From assembly GCA_000507305.1 (NCBI GenBank), contig DF239406.1:124001-188000 (forward strand): DNA of 64,000 bases, given 5' to 3'. This document shows, in pieces, positions 23,500 through 34,975 of this stretch; the first letter of the stretch is position 1; every line of letters starts with the position of its first letter. This DNA comes from Breviolum minutum Mf 1.05b.01 (Eukaryota > Sar > Dinophyceae > Suessiales > Symbiodiniaceae). The translations under genes and the position numbers were made by a program. The notes under the pieces are model-generated. The model did not search any database and was not told the origin of the DNA. It saw only the letters and a list, made by a program, of their open reading frames with translations.

Positions 23500-24045
23500 T
23501 TGAGTTGTTTTCAACAGAAGAGCAGTGGTTTATGCTTGGTGAATGTACTAAGCAACAGTTCAATGCAACTTCTCCCTGTTGCTAGATGTTGGCGGTCCAA
23601 CCCAGATTCGCTGTGCGGAATATGCCGTTCATTTGTTCCAGGTGGATTTTTGTGCGTGCATGAATGAACGTTTGACAGTTTGACATTTCAATTTTATAGC
23701 TAGACGAGGAGCTCTGCATCCAATGCGGTGAATTCGCAAGTTGTATTGTTGCCATTGATGGTATGGTTTAAATGATGTCATGGTTCCTTTGTTACGGCGG
23801 GATATTGGACCTTTCAACCATTTTTCTCACCCCAACTGTGCATTTTTGTGAAGCATTGAGGACTTTGTTGATGAAAGGTGGTCAGGATTTCAAGAACAAG
23901 AGCTTTGAAGAACTGTTGGTGGAGGACCTGCACTTTACTCACGGATATGAAAGAAATGTTTACTGTTACTGTTCTTCCGACTGTTTTTTTATAGTTTTGA
24001 AATATAAATTTGTCGAAATGTGTGCGAAATCTCGGGCAGCAGAAG
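23500..24045 (+). CDS. gene B, two-exon chain
   Basis: Exon 23500-23641 follows TTTTGCTGCAG and ends GTTCCAG before GTGGAT: 47 codons plus one base (VARCWRSNPDSLCGICRSF). Exon 23854-24045 follows TTTTTGTGAAG and starts with the two bases needed to keep phase. It reads LRTLLMKGGQDFKNKSFEEL and continues to a donor AGAAG before GTAGTG. The SFEELLVED block matches gene A at about 5210. The phase match plus the paralogous block make this one of the better chains. Confidence 0.55.
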
Positions 24046-25300
24046 GTAGTGAGTATATGACAGGGTGATGGGGGTGAGGTCCAAAAGTATTCCCGCTGAG
24101 ACTCATAGAGGGGGAAACGCCAGCAGCTTGTTTGAAGATTTGAAGGCTTTGGTTGATGTGTTGTGGCAGCTATGACGCAACTGCTGCGGCCAATGTAAAA
24201 CATGAATGTAGTAGCGCTCAGAAGGCACCTGGTGGTATGATTTGTATCCTGTTATGCCCTGAAATATTGGACAGCAGTTGGAACATGTGCTTCGGGAAGC
24301 GCAACCCCTCCGAGGATGCCAGGAGCAAGTTAAAGCCCCATGTCCCAAATGGATAAGTTTCCGGAAAGTATAAGTGTGTGAGAGAAAAATCACGGTTCAC
24401 CCAGCTCTACAGCAGTCAACCGTGAATATATACTATACTATAGGTAGACCCCAACCCCCCATGAACTGGGTACTCCAGGATATGTCGGTATGCTAGTCCA
24501 CTGAGTTGCCTAACTTCAAGCAACAACCACAACCGTTGGGCCAGGACGAACGGGAGCGCTTTCGGAGTGCCCTGGATGCCAAGATGACAAAGTTTTATTT
24601 GGGGAGAAAAGGTTCTGGGGGAAGGTCATGGTTGGATAAATCTGCAGTTCTTTGCCTGGATGATCAAACATGGAATCAGCAATTTCTTATTACCACCAGA
24701 ATTAGGACAAATCTGGAACAGATTTGAAAGCGATATAAGATCAATGTCATTGTCATGACGTTTAATCAATAGTAGTTCTAGAGGATGAAACCTGATGAAT
24801 TCCAAAACAGCTATCTCTAACGGGCCCCCCGTGATTTCCATCTTTCCGGGACATTTTCCGGTAAAGACGACGATGGCCCATGGCATCCGTAAAAATTGCG
24901 GTTCTCCGTGAGGTTTTATGTTGGACGTGGAAGTACCCCTGAACTCGGACATCAGTGCCCCTCCCTGCTTGCGGGTGTCCTTGACACCTGGTTTGGAAAA
25001 ATGGCGTTCCAGCTGATTGCATGGAAGTGGTCATACTTTGATACAAGACAGCCACAAGGGCCACAAGTCTCTCATGGCAGGGGCATGGTGGTAAAGAGGT
25101 GAAGGTGGTTGTACAGCTTTTTTTCGCTTTTTTCGGGCCCCTGCCCCATGACATGTAGACTCACATTGCAAGCTGCAAGAAACATCGATGCGTAGATCCA
25201 TACCTAATTAGTTGTCATGGCCGTCATGGCCCTTCAGCCACCCATCCCAGGCAATCTTGCTAAAGGGCTGGTTCTTGACCACTGTTCTTTCTTAATGGCC

Positions 25301-25408
25301 TACACCCCTGAACATTAACATGAAACATAATCATGGAGGTTTGGAAGATCTTTTCCATTCTAAATGGGCGATTTGTAAGTTCCAGCCGTTATATAATTAA
25401 TCTTCCAG
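25301..25408. mobile_element. family 2b element ending in a 3' splice site
   Basis: Shares TAATCATGGAGGTTTGGAAG and a right end (A)TCTTCCAGAG with the copy at 26771-26868. The left part (TACACCCCTGAACATTAACA) matches the ends of other family-2 copies. Its last bases, ATTAATCTTCCAG, form an acceptor that leads straight into the long exon at 25409. Confidence 0.6.
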
Positions 25409-25611
25409 AGTGTATATTAAACCCTGATTCTTTGGGAAGGTGTTTGAGACATTTCACAAAGCAGTTCGGGCCAAAGGAAGCGCTCGGGTGGTTTCCGAAT
25501 TGGCGTGGACCTTTTTCATGTGCCACACCAGTTGCCTGGTTGAAAGCTGCGAAAATGTCGGTTGGGTCCAGGTGGAATATGGTGGAATTGAACCCTGGAG
25601 CGAATGGAAGG
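25409..25611 (+). CDS. long internal exon, unknown protein
   Basis: Bounded by AATTAATCTTCCAG (the end of a family 2b element) and by GTAAAC after GGAAGG: 67 codons in phase 2 with no remainder. It reads CILNPDSLGRCLRHFTKQFG, then EALGWFPNWRGPF and WLKAAKMSVGSRW. Other frames on both strands are open too, so base composition contributes. The exon starting exactly at the element's end is the notable point. Confidence 0.5.
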
Positions 25612-26341
25612 GTAAACGCCTTGGGATTGGATTTCAACAGTTGTGTGTGTGTGTGTCTCTTAGGATTTAGGTCCTCTACTAAACTTGCCAGTTCAAGCTT
25701 TTTTTGTTGATACACCCCTAACTCAGAACATAATTGAACGAGCACCTGTATCTTATGATGTTTGAGAGATTCCTTTGTGGGAAAGAGGTAGATTTTTTCT
25801 GGGGTTTTATACCCATAGCACCGTGACCGCAACCCTGCAAAACGAACGAGATCACAAAACGAGTTCTTGCTCAACCGTAGCAGAAAAGAATATCTCGTAA
25901 TTCAGTCAGCCGCTCTCGTGAAAGAAGCATGCTGGAACCAAATTATATAAAACCGTCGTATTGAAACCACATTGAACCGACTGATTTTGTTGACGGACCG
26001 CCTCAAATTTTACACCAAAGCATCCTGGATTTTGCAACCATGTCCCATTTCATTATGTCCCTCTCCAAGTGCCGGGTTGCCAAGCAGAATGCCACAAGAA
26101 TTTGAGCTTCACTGACTTCCAAGAATCAGGCGGTGAGAAGTTCTCAAAAAATAGGGCCTGGTTGCTATCCATACCTTGAACCCCTTGACCATTTCATAAC
26201 ATAATTATAAAAATTATATATTATCATTATGGTTGGAAAGTATAATGGAATGAATGGAGAGAATACCTTGGAAGTGATCAAAAAAAAAAAGTTCAACAAA
26301 TTCAAAGCTCCCCAAGTTTGACCGGAAAACACCACTTGGAG

Positions 26342-26408
26342 GCTCGGGGAGGAGACGTATCACCTCGTTGCACTTCGAGAAGACTGTGATACGCGATCCC
26401 TGCCCGAG
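26342..26408 (+). CDS. short internal exon
   Basis: 67 bases between CCACTTGGAG and the donor CCCGAG before GTGAGG. Phase 1 gives LGEETYHLVALREDCDTRSL, a mixed-charge peptide. The donor is near consensus and the acceptor weak. Confidence 0.38.
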
Positions 26409-26475
26409 GTGAGGACCATGGGATGACCTTTTAGGGCGTGGATGGAGCCATTTTGGGTTTCTGTTTCGATTGATT

Positions 26476-26582
26476 TACCCCTTGGAAGTTTAACAGTTCG
26501 CCCCTGAAAATGGATGGTTGGAAGATGAGTTTCCTTTTGGGATCCCTATTTTTCAGGGGCTATGTTAAACTTCGGGGGGGTA
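26476..26582. mobile_element. family 2 element, complete
   Basis: The ends TACCCCTTGGAAGTTTAACA and (reverse complement) TACCCCCCCGAAGTTTAACA are near-perfect inverted repeats, followed inside by CCCCTGAAAA on both arms. About 107 bp. Confidence 0.75.
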
Positions 26583-26770
26583 GTTTTTGTTTGACGGTTT
26601 TGTATGGTTTTCTGTTTTGTGTTTTTCAGCATCCCAAGTTGTGGTTTGGTTGCCCGTGAAAAATTGGTGGTTGGAAGTTGGAACACTACTACCTTCCTAT
26701 TTGGGAAGGTAGGTATTGGTGATGTATGGTGATGATCTGATGTATTGCTGTTTGTTTGCTTTGCAGTGCA

Positions 26771-26868
26771 GTCCTGGAAGATTTCACATGGACCATAATC
26801 ATGGAGGTTTGGAAGATCATTTTCCTTTCTAAATGGGGTGATGTGTAGGTTCCAGGTTAGTCTTCCAG
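26771..26868. mobile_element. family 2b element
   Basis: Inner ends CTGGAAGATTTCACATGGAC and (reverse complement) CTGGAAGACTAACCTGGAAC are inverted. It starts GTCCTGG and ends GTTAGTCTTCCAG, so it has GT...AG borders on the plus strand. An open frame (LYGFWLLAARPPDCG...) follows the AG. Confidence 0.6.
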
Positions 26869-27284
26869 AGTTGTATGGCTTCTGGCTATTGGCTGCCAGG
26901 CCGCCAGATTGCGGTTGTGATCCATTTTTTCTAGGCATGAAAACAGTGTAGGTCTAGTCCTTAGTTGAACAATCAATTTTTTTCTCGAAAAACTGCCAAA
27001 AAGAAAGCAGATGAACAAAATCAGAAACACTCACATTTCACTGGGTTGTTTATCATCGTCATCCCTAAAAAAAAGTGCCAAGAAAATACCGGTCACGGAG
27101 AGTTTTATCGGCGGTTTCCCCAATGGATCCGATCCTGGATAGTGGCAGGTCATGGGAGCGACCGACCTGGATGAACATCCCTATGCACGTCCGGTTGAAG
27201 AGCCCAAACGGTGCCTTGGAAAAAAAAGGCCCGGTCCAACAGGTCCAAACGGGCGGTTGAGCCTTTTTTAGCCGAAAAGGAAAA

Positions 27285-27408
27285 ATATGAGGGTGTTTCC
27301 AAAAATAAGGGGAAAACCGCAAAATGGATGGTTAAAAATTGTTAAAAATGGAAAACCCTATTAAAATGGATGATTTGGGGGTACCACTATTTTCGGAAAC
27401 CCCCATAT
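27285..27408. mobile_element. family 3 element
   Basis: The ends ATATGAGGGTGTTTCCAAAA and (reverse complement) ATATGGGGGTTTCCGAAAAT are inverted. The interior has AAAATGGATGGTTAAAAATT and TTTGGGGGTACCACTATTTT, shared with the copy at 31768. Confidence 0.7.
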
Positions 27409-27818
27409 AGTTTGGGTTTGATGATTGATGTTTTTTGCCTTATGCAAAAGACATAAATTCTGTTGTGTTTTTTGAAGAAATGGCGGTGTTTTTGAGCATC
27501 ATGTCATTTCATTTCCATGTTTGATTTACATGTTAAATAAGTTTGGTATACAACTATTACTGTTTGAATTTACAGATTTTAGTTTGCATTTCAGTGTGTA
27601 GTTTTGTGATGAGTATTGTGTGCGGCTGCGTACATTACATGCAATCCAGCTGCTACTCAGCTGTCCTTCCATCCGTAGATCCCTCAATCCATCTAATGGT
27701 TTGTTTGTTTTTGCAGCGATTCATTCATTGATCCCTTTCATGCATTCCTTCATGTACTTGTTTCATGCCGTTCTTGCATTCGTTTACCTTGTTTTTTGTC
27801 ATGTGAATTATTGGAAAG

Positions 27819-27890
27819 CATAGCGGGTGTCGTGGATGTGGAGATTGAGACAGTTTCACCGGCCAACTTGCCACGGAGCCCCTTTCTCAG
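27819..27890 (+). CDS. short internal exon
   Basis: 72 bases between TATTGGAAAG and TTTCTCAG before GTCCCA, reading IAGVVDVEIETVSPANLPRS. The frame is also open upstream to about 27800. A second frame starting AG TCA at 27972 runs exactly to the GT of the family-1 element at 28027, but the phases of the two do not match. Confidence 0.35.
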
Positions 27891-28023
27891 GTCCCACTCG
27901 CCACGACAGATAGACAAGAAAATGACAAGAAACTTATCTTGTTGTTAAATGCGCAATTCTAAACCCAGAGTCAGAGAGAAAAATCCAGTGGAAAGTGACT
28001 TTTCGGGGTTCTTGTATGTTCTG

Positions 28024-28119
28024 TAGGTGGTGGTTTCAAATGGTGTTTTTCATGTTTATCCCTACCTAGGGACATGATCTAATTTGACGAATTTATTTCA
28101 AATGGGTTGAAACCACCTA
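28024..28119. mobile_element. family 1 element
   Basis: Left TAGGTGGTGGTTTCAAA and right GTTGAAACCACCTA. On the minus strand it begins AAAG before GTAGGTGG and ends CACCTACAG. A minus-strand frame continues across that junction without a stop (23 plus 28 codons). On the plus strand an open frame reaches the GT but the right end has no AG. Confidence 0.7.
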
Positions 28120-29244
28120 CCTTTGGACCCCCCAAATTGATTCCTTGGAAAAAAATCAGGGTGATAACCCCTCCTAAACTTAAGCATTTCTATACATACT
28201 TATCTAAAGCAACAACCGAACAACAGAACTCGGATCATTGAGGATTCCATCAGTTTGCTCCACGGTGTCTCAGGTGCGGTTGGGTGTGTTTCTCATGTTT
28301 GGATGCCTTTGGTGTGGCCCCTTTTCAAAACAACCTCCCATTTTAGCACTCGAAACGGTAGAATTGAGAGGTTTGTTCATTTTTGTCTAATGAACATTGG
28401 CTTAGAATACATGTAGTGAGGCTTCCATTTTTAGAATGAAAACGGAAGGTGGTTCATCACTGTTTCTTATGAACAAGCCAAAGGGCTACGAGGGGCTAAG
28501 GGCTTTTTCACACAATAGTTGCCCGTCCCTATTTTTGGATGGGATATTTTTGAGATTGTTTGGTGTTTGGGTTGGGTTGACGAGTCCTAGGGATACCGAG
28601 GGAAGGATGCGAAGGATGTGCCTTTAGATGGGTGACTGACTGCACACATTGGGGGGAAACAAGTATATAGTTCTGGGACTTAGTAGTTGTGCTTGAAATG
28701 AAACACGCGCATGTTGTTTGGAAACAGATGTTTTGCAAATTTGACCATGACAATCGTTTGTTTATATATTTGCAGTACTAGATTTTCGCATATGTTTTGC
28801 GATTATGGTGCAGGGCTTTTGTTATTACATGTGTGTTTACTTTATTTGATGATGTTGGATGTGATATTATTTTGCAATGTTGTGATTTCCTTTTGCGTTC
28901 AAAAGGTCCTGCACAACCACAAGAAGACTCATGAACACTTCATGCAATTGAAAGAGTTTCAAATATCAGCAAAGCTATTTGTCAAATGAATAAACCTACA
29001 CTCGAAGAAATCAAACATCACATACCGAAAGCAGATGCGACGTGTGTGACAAGCGTGTACTTGTAAAAGATCACCAAAAGAAGCATGCCCAAATCATACC
29101 CAAATCTTTGAAAGTACAATCATAAGTACAATCAAGCAGACTGACCTCTGAAAAGTAGTTTTATGTCTTAGCTCTCGTCGACTTTCAATGATTTTCAATT
29201 GTGTAAAAGTAAGACACGTCAGCCTTTGCCGATGCGACCTGAAG

Positions 29245-29310
29245 GTGTCAGCGAACTCGCTACTGCAAATTTGTTCCGATTTGCAAGAGATGACTTTGCT
29301 TGCCACTTAG
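29245..29310 (+). pseudogene. gene B copy of the VSASSMLQICSELKEM exon, truncated
   Basis: It follows GCGACCTGAAG and encodes VSANSLLQICSDLQEMTLLA, then hits a TAG where gene A (6129-6326) reads on for 45 more codons. The 21 shared codons differ from gene A mainly at third positions. Either gene B uses an earlier donor that I cannot place or this exon is decaying. Its position between the exons at 23.9 and 30.7 kb keeps the gene A order. Confidence 0.55.
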
Positions 29311-30708
29311 CATCCAAAAAATCCATTTGTTAAGGGAAATTGAGGACTTTGAAGACTCGATTCAAAAAGGGGTAAACGGATCCCTTGAACCTTGGAAACA
29401 ACAAAGGGCCCATTGGATCCCTTGGGAAACGGAGTATAGTGGCCTGTCCAGGTCCGAAAACCTGGATGATTGAGGGATTTTTGGGGATTTTTTACAGCTT
29501 CAAAAGGGCCGTTATGTTTTTTTTTCCTGAAAATAGGCTATCCCAGTAAAGGAAATTCATTTTTGCAACTATTGATTTTCGGGCCCCGAACTGAAACGAT
29601 CTCAGGGAGGGTTGAAGAAAGTGGAAGACTTCTGAAATGATTCTTTTGATTTGTAGTTGAAAGATGTCTGAAAATGCTGTTGGCTACTTGATGTGCCTAA
29701 GAGGGATAGGTACATCAAGTTTGGAAACCATAGTGATTTATTGATTCAATTTCGGCAACGTTGCCAACGGAAACATAGGGCAGGTTTGAGACACTTCACA
29801 CATACTTGAAGACTCAGTGCATCTGAAATTTAAAAATTGTGTTCAGAAAATGCAGCTCGTTTCATATGATTTAGGGGTGAACTTCACGTTAAAACAAACA
29901 ATTTGGTTGAGTTCATAGCGACATCACACAACCAAAAACTGTCTAGGGATCCTGCGAAACATGCCCTTTCGTCCCTTTCAATTCATTGTGAACTATCATA
30001 GTTTACCCGTTTATGGTGGCGAGTAGATTTCTCATTGAATTTGATCCTCGGGAGATGTGGAAGATCATCACCTGGATTTAACACTTGAAAAGGGGAGAAA
30101 TCGAGAGAACCTGAAAGATTGCCCTGGGCATGTCAATCTTCAAATCAAAACGTATATTTTGGAATGCTTGGCAACACAATATTTGTGGAATATGCAATTT
30201 CAAGGAGTCCATCCTAAGTTTTTACTGTAAGGCTTCCGGTGTCCTTGTTGGGTAGGAAGGCTATATGAAAAGAGTATGCTGTTCATCATTAAAGCAACCG
30301 AAATGGTACCCTGAGTCAAGGGTATTCTGGTAGTTATTCCATATACTTTGCCTAAATGTTACCCTACCTTAAATCCATGCATTGATCTATTTAAGGTAAA
30401 AAAGGGTGCTGTCCTAGTTTTATTTCTTGCAGATTTGTACTTTGATTTGCTCATGCTCGTTCCCAATCCTGCGCCACCATGGAAGTTTTCCAAACCATAG
30501 CGCGGCACGTCTTCATTCATTCTTCACATCATCATGGTAATCTAAGGGTGCCCCCTACCAACCATCATCCCGTACTATTCCCTTAAATTAAGGCCTTCTT
30601 TTTTGTGGGAGGCAAAAGGGGGGGTTGGCATTTGGAGGGGTTATATACCCTTAGATTTTCTTGAAAGATTCCCAATGTCTGTATCCACCTGGATCCACCG
30701 TACCTGAG

Positions 30709-30874
30709 GTAGATCCAAACTCACCACAATTTGATGTGGAACAAGCGCATTTGAGCTTTGTCCGTCAGACGAGTGATGTCGACTCCACGATGCCCAGCCT
30801 GCGCCGTTGCTTTGGAAATCGTTGGTTTTTTTGGTCGTTGTTGGGTAAGGGCTTGTCAAAGGAAGGTTTTCTAA
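30709..30874 (+). CDS. gene B exon (paralogue of 6777-6875), ends at a family 1 element
   Basis: It follows CGTACCTGAG. It starts VDPNSPQFDVEQAHLSF and contains DVDSTMPSLRR, matching VDPTTPLLDVLQAHLSF and DRDSSMPCLRK in gene A, with the same acceptor position. It is open for 55 codons plus one base up to CTAA, exactly where the family-1 element starts GTGGTGG. After that element's AG (30968) the frame continues 14 codons in phase (FICFNIGDICHATN) to a TAG. An internal donor, TTGG before GTAAGG (about 30845), is an alternative end. Confidence 0.58.
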
Positions 30875-30968
30875 GTGGTGGTTTCAAATATGTTTTATTT
30901 TCACCCCTATTTGGGGAAGATTCCCATTTTGACTAAGATTTTTCAGATGGGTTGAAACGACCAATCAG
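30871..30968. mobile_element. family 1 element within gene B (candidate introner)
   Basis: Left CTAAGTGGTGGTTTCAA, right TTGAAACGACCAATCAG, interior CACCCCTATTTGGGGAAGAT. As an intron it would span 30875-30968, GTGGTG to ATCAG. Flanking TTTT on both sides may be the remains of a target duplication. Confidence 0.75.
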
Positions 30969-31512
30969 TTTTTATTTGTTTTAATATAGGTGACATTTGC
31001 CATGCAACAAATTAGATGTTATGATACATATATCTGAAGAAAATATGAATAGAAAAAAATACATGCAGATATATTCTTTCAAGACATATAGAAAATATAT
31101 ACTATACACACACACGCACCTGGAACCCTAAACAACCATTTGTTTAATAGATCTTTGGTGATTTCCAAGCATTTCCAATCCAAAACCAACCCGATGTTTC
31201 GGGGTTAACCGCCGAGCCGATGGCCTTTGATCAGCATGATTTCGTGGTGGATTTCCTGCTTCAACATGATCCCTTTACTGTATGAAAGATATCTCATAGG
31301 ATCCATGGGACTGCTATATTTACCTACATGAATGGTTGATTTGTATATTTTGTATGGTAAATGTAGGTGAACTTAGTAGCTCCATGGTATTGGTATACAA
31401 ATACCTTAAGATCAAAATAGATGGCACAGATACCAAAAGGTATGGTTAGTAAAGGGTTCTTATAAACCAATAGGGACTGGATATGAACATCTTGAATTTG
31501 ACACTCCCTGAT

Positions 31513-31612
31513 TACCCTCCTGGGAACTAACATATCCCCTGAACAGTCCATTTTTGAAGATGATTTTCTAATTTTCCCCAGGTGGGTCCCATGTTAATTT
31601 CCCTGGAGGGTA
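31513..31612. mobile_element. family 2 element, complete
   Basis: The ends TACCCTCCTGGGAACTAACA and (reverse complement) TACCCTCCAGGGAAATTAAC pair with few mismatches. The interior TTTTTGAAGATGATTTTCTA matches the GGAAGATGATTTTCC core of other copies. Confidence 0.75.
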
Positions 31613-31767
31613 CTTGATTGTTTGCAGAACGTGATGGCGGCCGGGCGCTTCACCAGATGTTTTTGACGACGACTTGTTGTGATGTGAACACAAATGGCAG
31701 CCCAAAAAAGTGCAGCAAAAAGCACCTTAGAGGTTGAAATCCTGCGGAACAAAATCATCTCCAAATC

Positions 31768-31879
31768 ATATGGGTGTTTCCAAAAATAGGGATTTTCCCC
31801 CAAAATGGATGGTTTATAATGGAAAACCCTTTCAAAATGGATTATTTGGGGGTACCATTATTTTCGGAAACATCCATAT
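31768..31879. mobile_element. family 3 element
   Basis: The ends ATATGGGTGTTTCCAAAAAT and (reverse complement) ATATGGATGTTTCCGAAAAT match at 18 of 20 positions. The interior is shared with 27285-27408. Confidence 0.78.
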
Positions 31880-32167
31880 AACTTGAATTCTCCCTTTTTG
31901 TCCTTAGAAAGGCTATACGATATACTATACCAACAGCATTGGTACATAGCTCCATCAACTTTCAAGGTGCATTGACCTGGAAAATCAGGAAGGTCAAGTT
32001 GGCACCTTCAGACTGCTTCCAAATCGGAGTTGTTCCTGAAGTTTCTTGTTGTTCGGTGTCTAAGTGCATTAGCATCAAGAACAAGAAAAGCAACTAAGCA
32101 CCCCATGCAGAGTAAATAGATTGCGCTTTTGCTCGCAGGTTGATTTACGTATGTTAAATAGATACAA

Positions 32168-32201
32168 ACATACATACATACATACATACATACATACATA
32201 C
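32168..32201. repeat. TACA microsatellite
   Basis: About eight to nine perfect tetranucleotide units. Four is not a multiple of three, so it would shift any frame crossing it. Confidence 0.92.
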
Positions 32202-33248
32202 CTACATCCATAGTTCGTACATACCTGCACCGCAGGGGTTCCCGATTTTGGGGCAAAGATATCGTTTCCACTCAAGACAATGCTCAGCTGGGTTACAGAA
32301 CTACATGTATAGGTATAGTTGCAAAAATGTATTCAAACATTTCTAGATATTAGCATAGGTCCAGGTGTCAATATTGTACTCCTTTATTCTATCAATATAT
32401 TATATGTGTTGGTAATTTATCTTTTTATATATAGTCGTTGATACTTTTGTGTCTAGATGAAATACGTATATCAATGATCATTTCTTGAAAGTTTGCTTCC
32501 CTTTGTTGGGGGAAGGTTTCCCCCACTCTCTGAGGTTTAGTCCAACCCACTGACTGGGGCACCATCCGAAGCCAATTGACCGACTTTGCTGATGCAGCCA
32601 GAAGCAGCCGAGAAGTGCTTAACATAAGGCATTTGAAGATGGGTAGGGATGTGTATGCATGTAGAGATGGGTAAAAAAGGAGATATACCTGGGGTCTTTT
32701 AGATGTGATTTTGCGCACCTCTCAGGAATTTGAGGTGGAATTCTCCATATTACAAACACCATCAAAAACCAATCTACAAATTGCAACTGCTGGATATTGG
32801 ATCGCCTCCAGGATGGTTTGTTTGTTGCTGAGTGTAGTGTGTACAAACCGAGCAGCAAAATTTTAGGGAAGCATTTGATCGTGTTACTGCCTTGTTGGAC
32901 CAGCAGCACTATTGCCCATTTTTGAGTTTGCAGAATTTACACGGGAAATTCATTGCTACCGACTATGAACAAAGGCGCATGCCTAGGAATCCTCCTAGGT
33001 AGTGGGCCAGTCGTGTGTTCCAAAGCTAGAGTCAACAGACAACGGATGTGGATGTGGTTGGTTATGGTTGGGGTGGTCGTCAGCCCATTGCTCATCAAGA
33101 CGTTAGGCTTCTTGCCATGGCAAATGTATATTTACATTATATAATTTAATTAGCTATATACGTCACGCTGCCCATTCTTATCGCAAGCAGGTCCGTTTCA
33201 CCACGCATTCCTTCTGCGTATAGGTGATTGAGTCTCCCTGTTACTTAT

Positions 33249-33371
33249 TTTTGCGAGTCTGTGTTGAGACGCAAAGAAAGTCAACACCCGAATGTATTTG
33301 ACTCACAGATCGTTGACCCTTCACGGAGGCTGCGGCTGCAAGATGATTGCAAGAGGCTGGTGGCGGAATAG
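33249..33371 (+). CDS. possible terminal exon, charged peptide
   Basis: Open for about 40 codons to a TAG at 33369-33371, reading LRRKESQHPNVFDSQIVDPS then RRLRLQDDCKRLVAE, a strongly charged, helix-prone end. The acceptor is unclear. Minus-strand frames here are low-complexity and alanine-rich, so I prefer the plus reading. Confidence 0.35.
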   Translation, partial: FCESVLRRKESQHPNVFDSQIVDPSRRLRLQDDCKRLVAE

Positions 33372-34975
33372 TTTGCGGGTAAACCCCGGATGTATAACCC
33401 CCGCCCTCCCCCCTCCTCCTGCGAGAGAAGATCGAGAAGATTTTCAATAGATTTAAAGTGACCAATCCCCCTCAAATAAAGAGACATTTAGGCCTGAGGA
33501 CAACTGGTCAACGATTCCAAATTAGAATTAGCCTTTTCAAAAATGGACCAGTAGCGCATCACAGTACCATCAGATCACAGTAATCTGAATGTGACCTTGC
33601 AAGATGGAGACCTCATAGTAGTGCAAGGGTGTATCTCACCTGCATGCTTCAAATCTTCAAATGAAATGGAGTATATAATTGCCGGGGTTACTATGACTGG
33701 CCAATTTCAAAATAGAGGTCCCTACTTGCGGGGGATTTGTTGCAAACCCCCTGAAAACTAGGGGGGAATTTGCACCAAGACGAAGAAATTACCAGCTGGA
33801 AAAAAGGGGCGTCCTAATTGGGGGTGGCTTATTAATCCCGCTTTGACATTAGTACATTGCCAATTTGCACAGTCGTGTGATGCACAGTATCTAACTACTA
33901 CATGTTCCTAACATCCTCTATACATATCCAAGGCTGGTAGTTGCAAGACCTTTTTCATCAATTCAATTGTGCCCATTTATGTTCTATGGAAAACAAACCA
34001 TGGCGGGGTCCGCTGGAACCATGCACAGAGTGTCACACCACTTTCTATATTTACATGCGCTTTCATCCGGAAAACATGAATCCAAGCAGACATCAATAAA
34101 CCATAGTAAGCCCTAATTATTTCAGGTCAGCCATTCAACTCTTTCCTTTTCCATTTTTGGCCCACAATTTCTTTTTGCTCGACAAACCTCAAGTCGACAA
34201 GGTGTGTGGACGTGCGTCATGTAGAGGTCTCCACCTATTTACCTCCACAAGGTCGCGTGATGGGTCTCAACAAGTCGGTGGGTGCCCAAAAACCGCAAAA
34301 AACAAAATAAGTAGGAGGAGAAAATTTTGTTTCCTGATTTGATATGGATTTGTGAGATTTTGTTTTGTTTCATATCTTTTGGAGTTTCATATTGTATATA
34401 TTGTTGTTTTTGTTCCATTTTTGGTTTGGTAGATTGGTAGGGTAAAGTCCGCACATTGGATTCTCCGGGCATCAACTGGTTACTTTACTTCCCAATCAGC
34501 TGGTGAAACCGTGGTGATCTTTGGATATCCAAACTGATCCTATCTTAAAAGGAGCTTTGTTGGAGTTTGGTGTTCGATATATTTTCCAATCTCTGGCATC
34601 CGAAAATCCAGAATCTCAAAAAAAAACGGGGTAGCTAATGTCTCATGCAGGGTACTGAATAGGAGAGGGGTCACTTGGAGGTGTTTTATTGCTACTTCAG
34701 AGGATGTCTTCATTTGCCGGTTCATGTCACGGATCATCTTTGCATTGAAAATTCAGGACAGTTACAACAAGCCCCCTTCATCCTGTTCATTAGGATAGCA
34801 AATGTCCCAGAATTCTTGCAGGCAAACTTGATACGGTAAATTACATGAACATGAAACGTAGATACCTTCTATGTTCAACAGGTTTGGGGGCTCAGAAATC
34901 TGTCGACGTTTTGGAGGTTCAGTGAACCGCTTGGGTGACCCTCAACAACTCTAACAAGAATGCTTTACTAAATTA

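Larger units (their letters stand above)
30969..33248. other. non-coding stretch with elements and microsatellites
   Basis: It contains a family 2 element (31513-31612), a family 3 element (31768-31879) and a TACA microsatellite near 32170. Candidate frames at 32953-33144 (hydrophobic) and elsewhere have no paired splice sites, so I call no exon. Confidence 0.35.

Noticed and set aside
24792..24987. 65-codon minus exon (VKDTRKQGGALMSEFRG...)
   Set aside because: A plus exon with both sites (24811-24860) overlaps it, and no minus neighbour could be joined.
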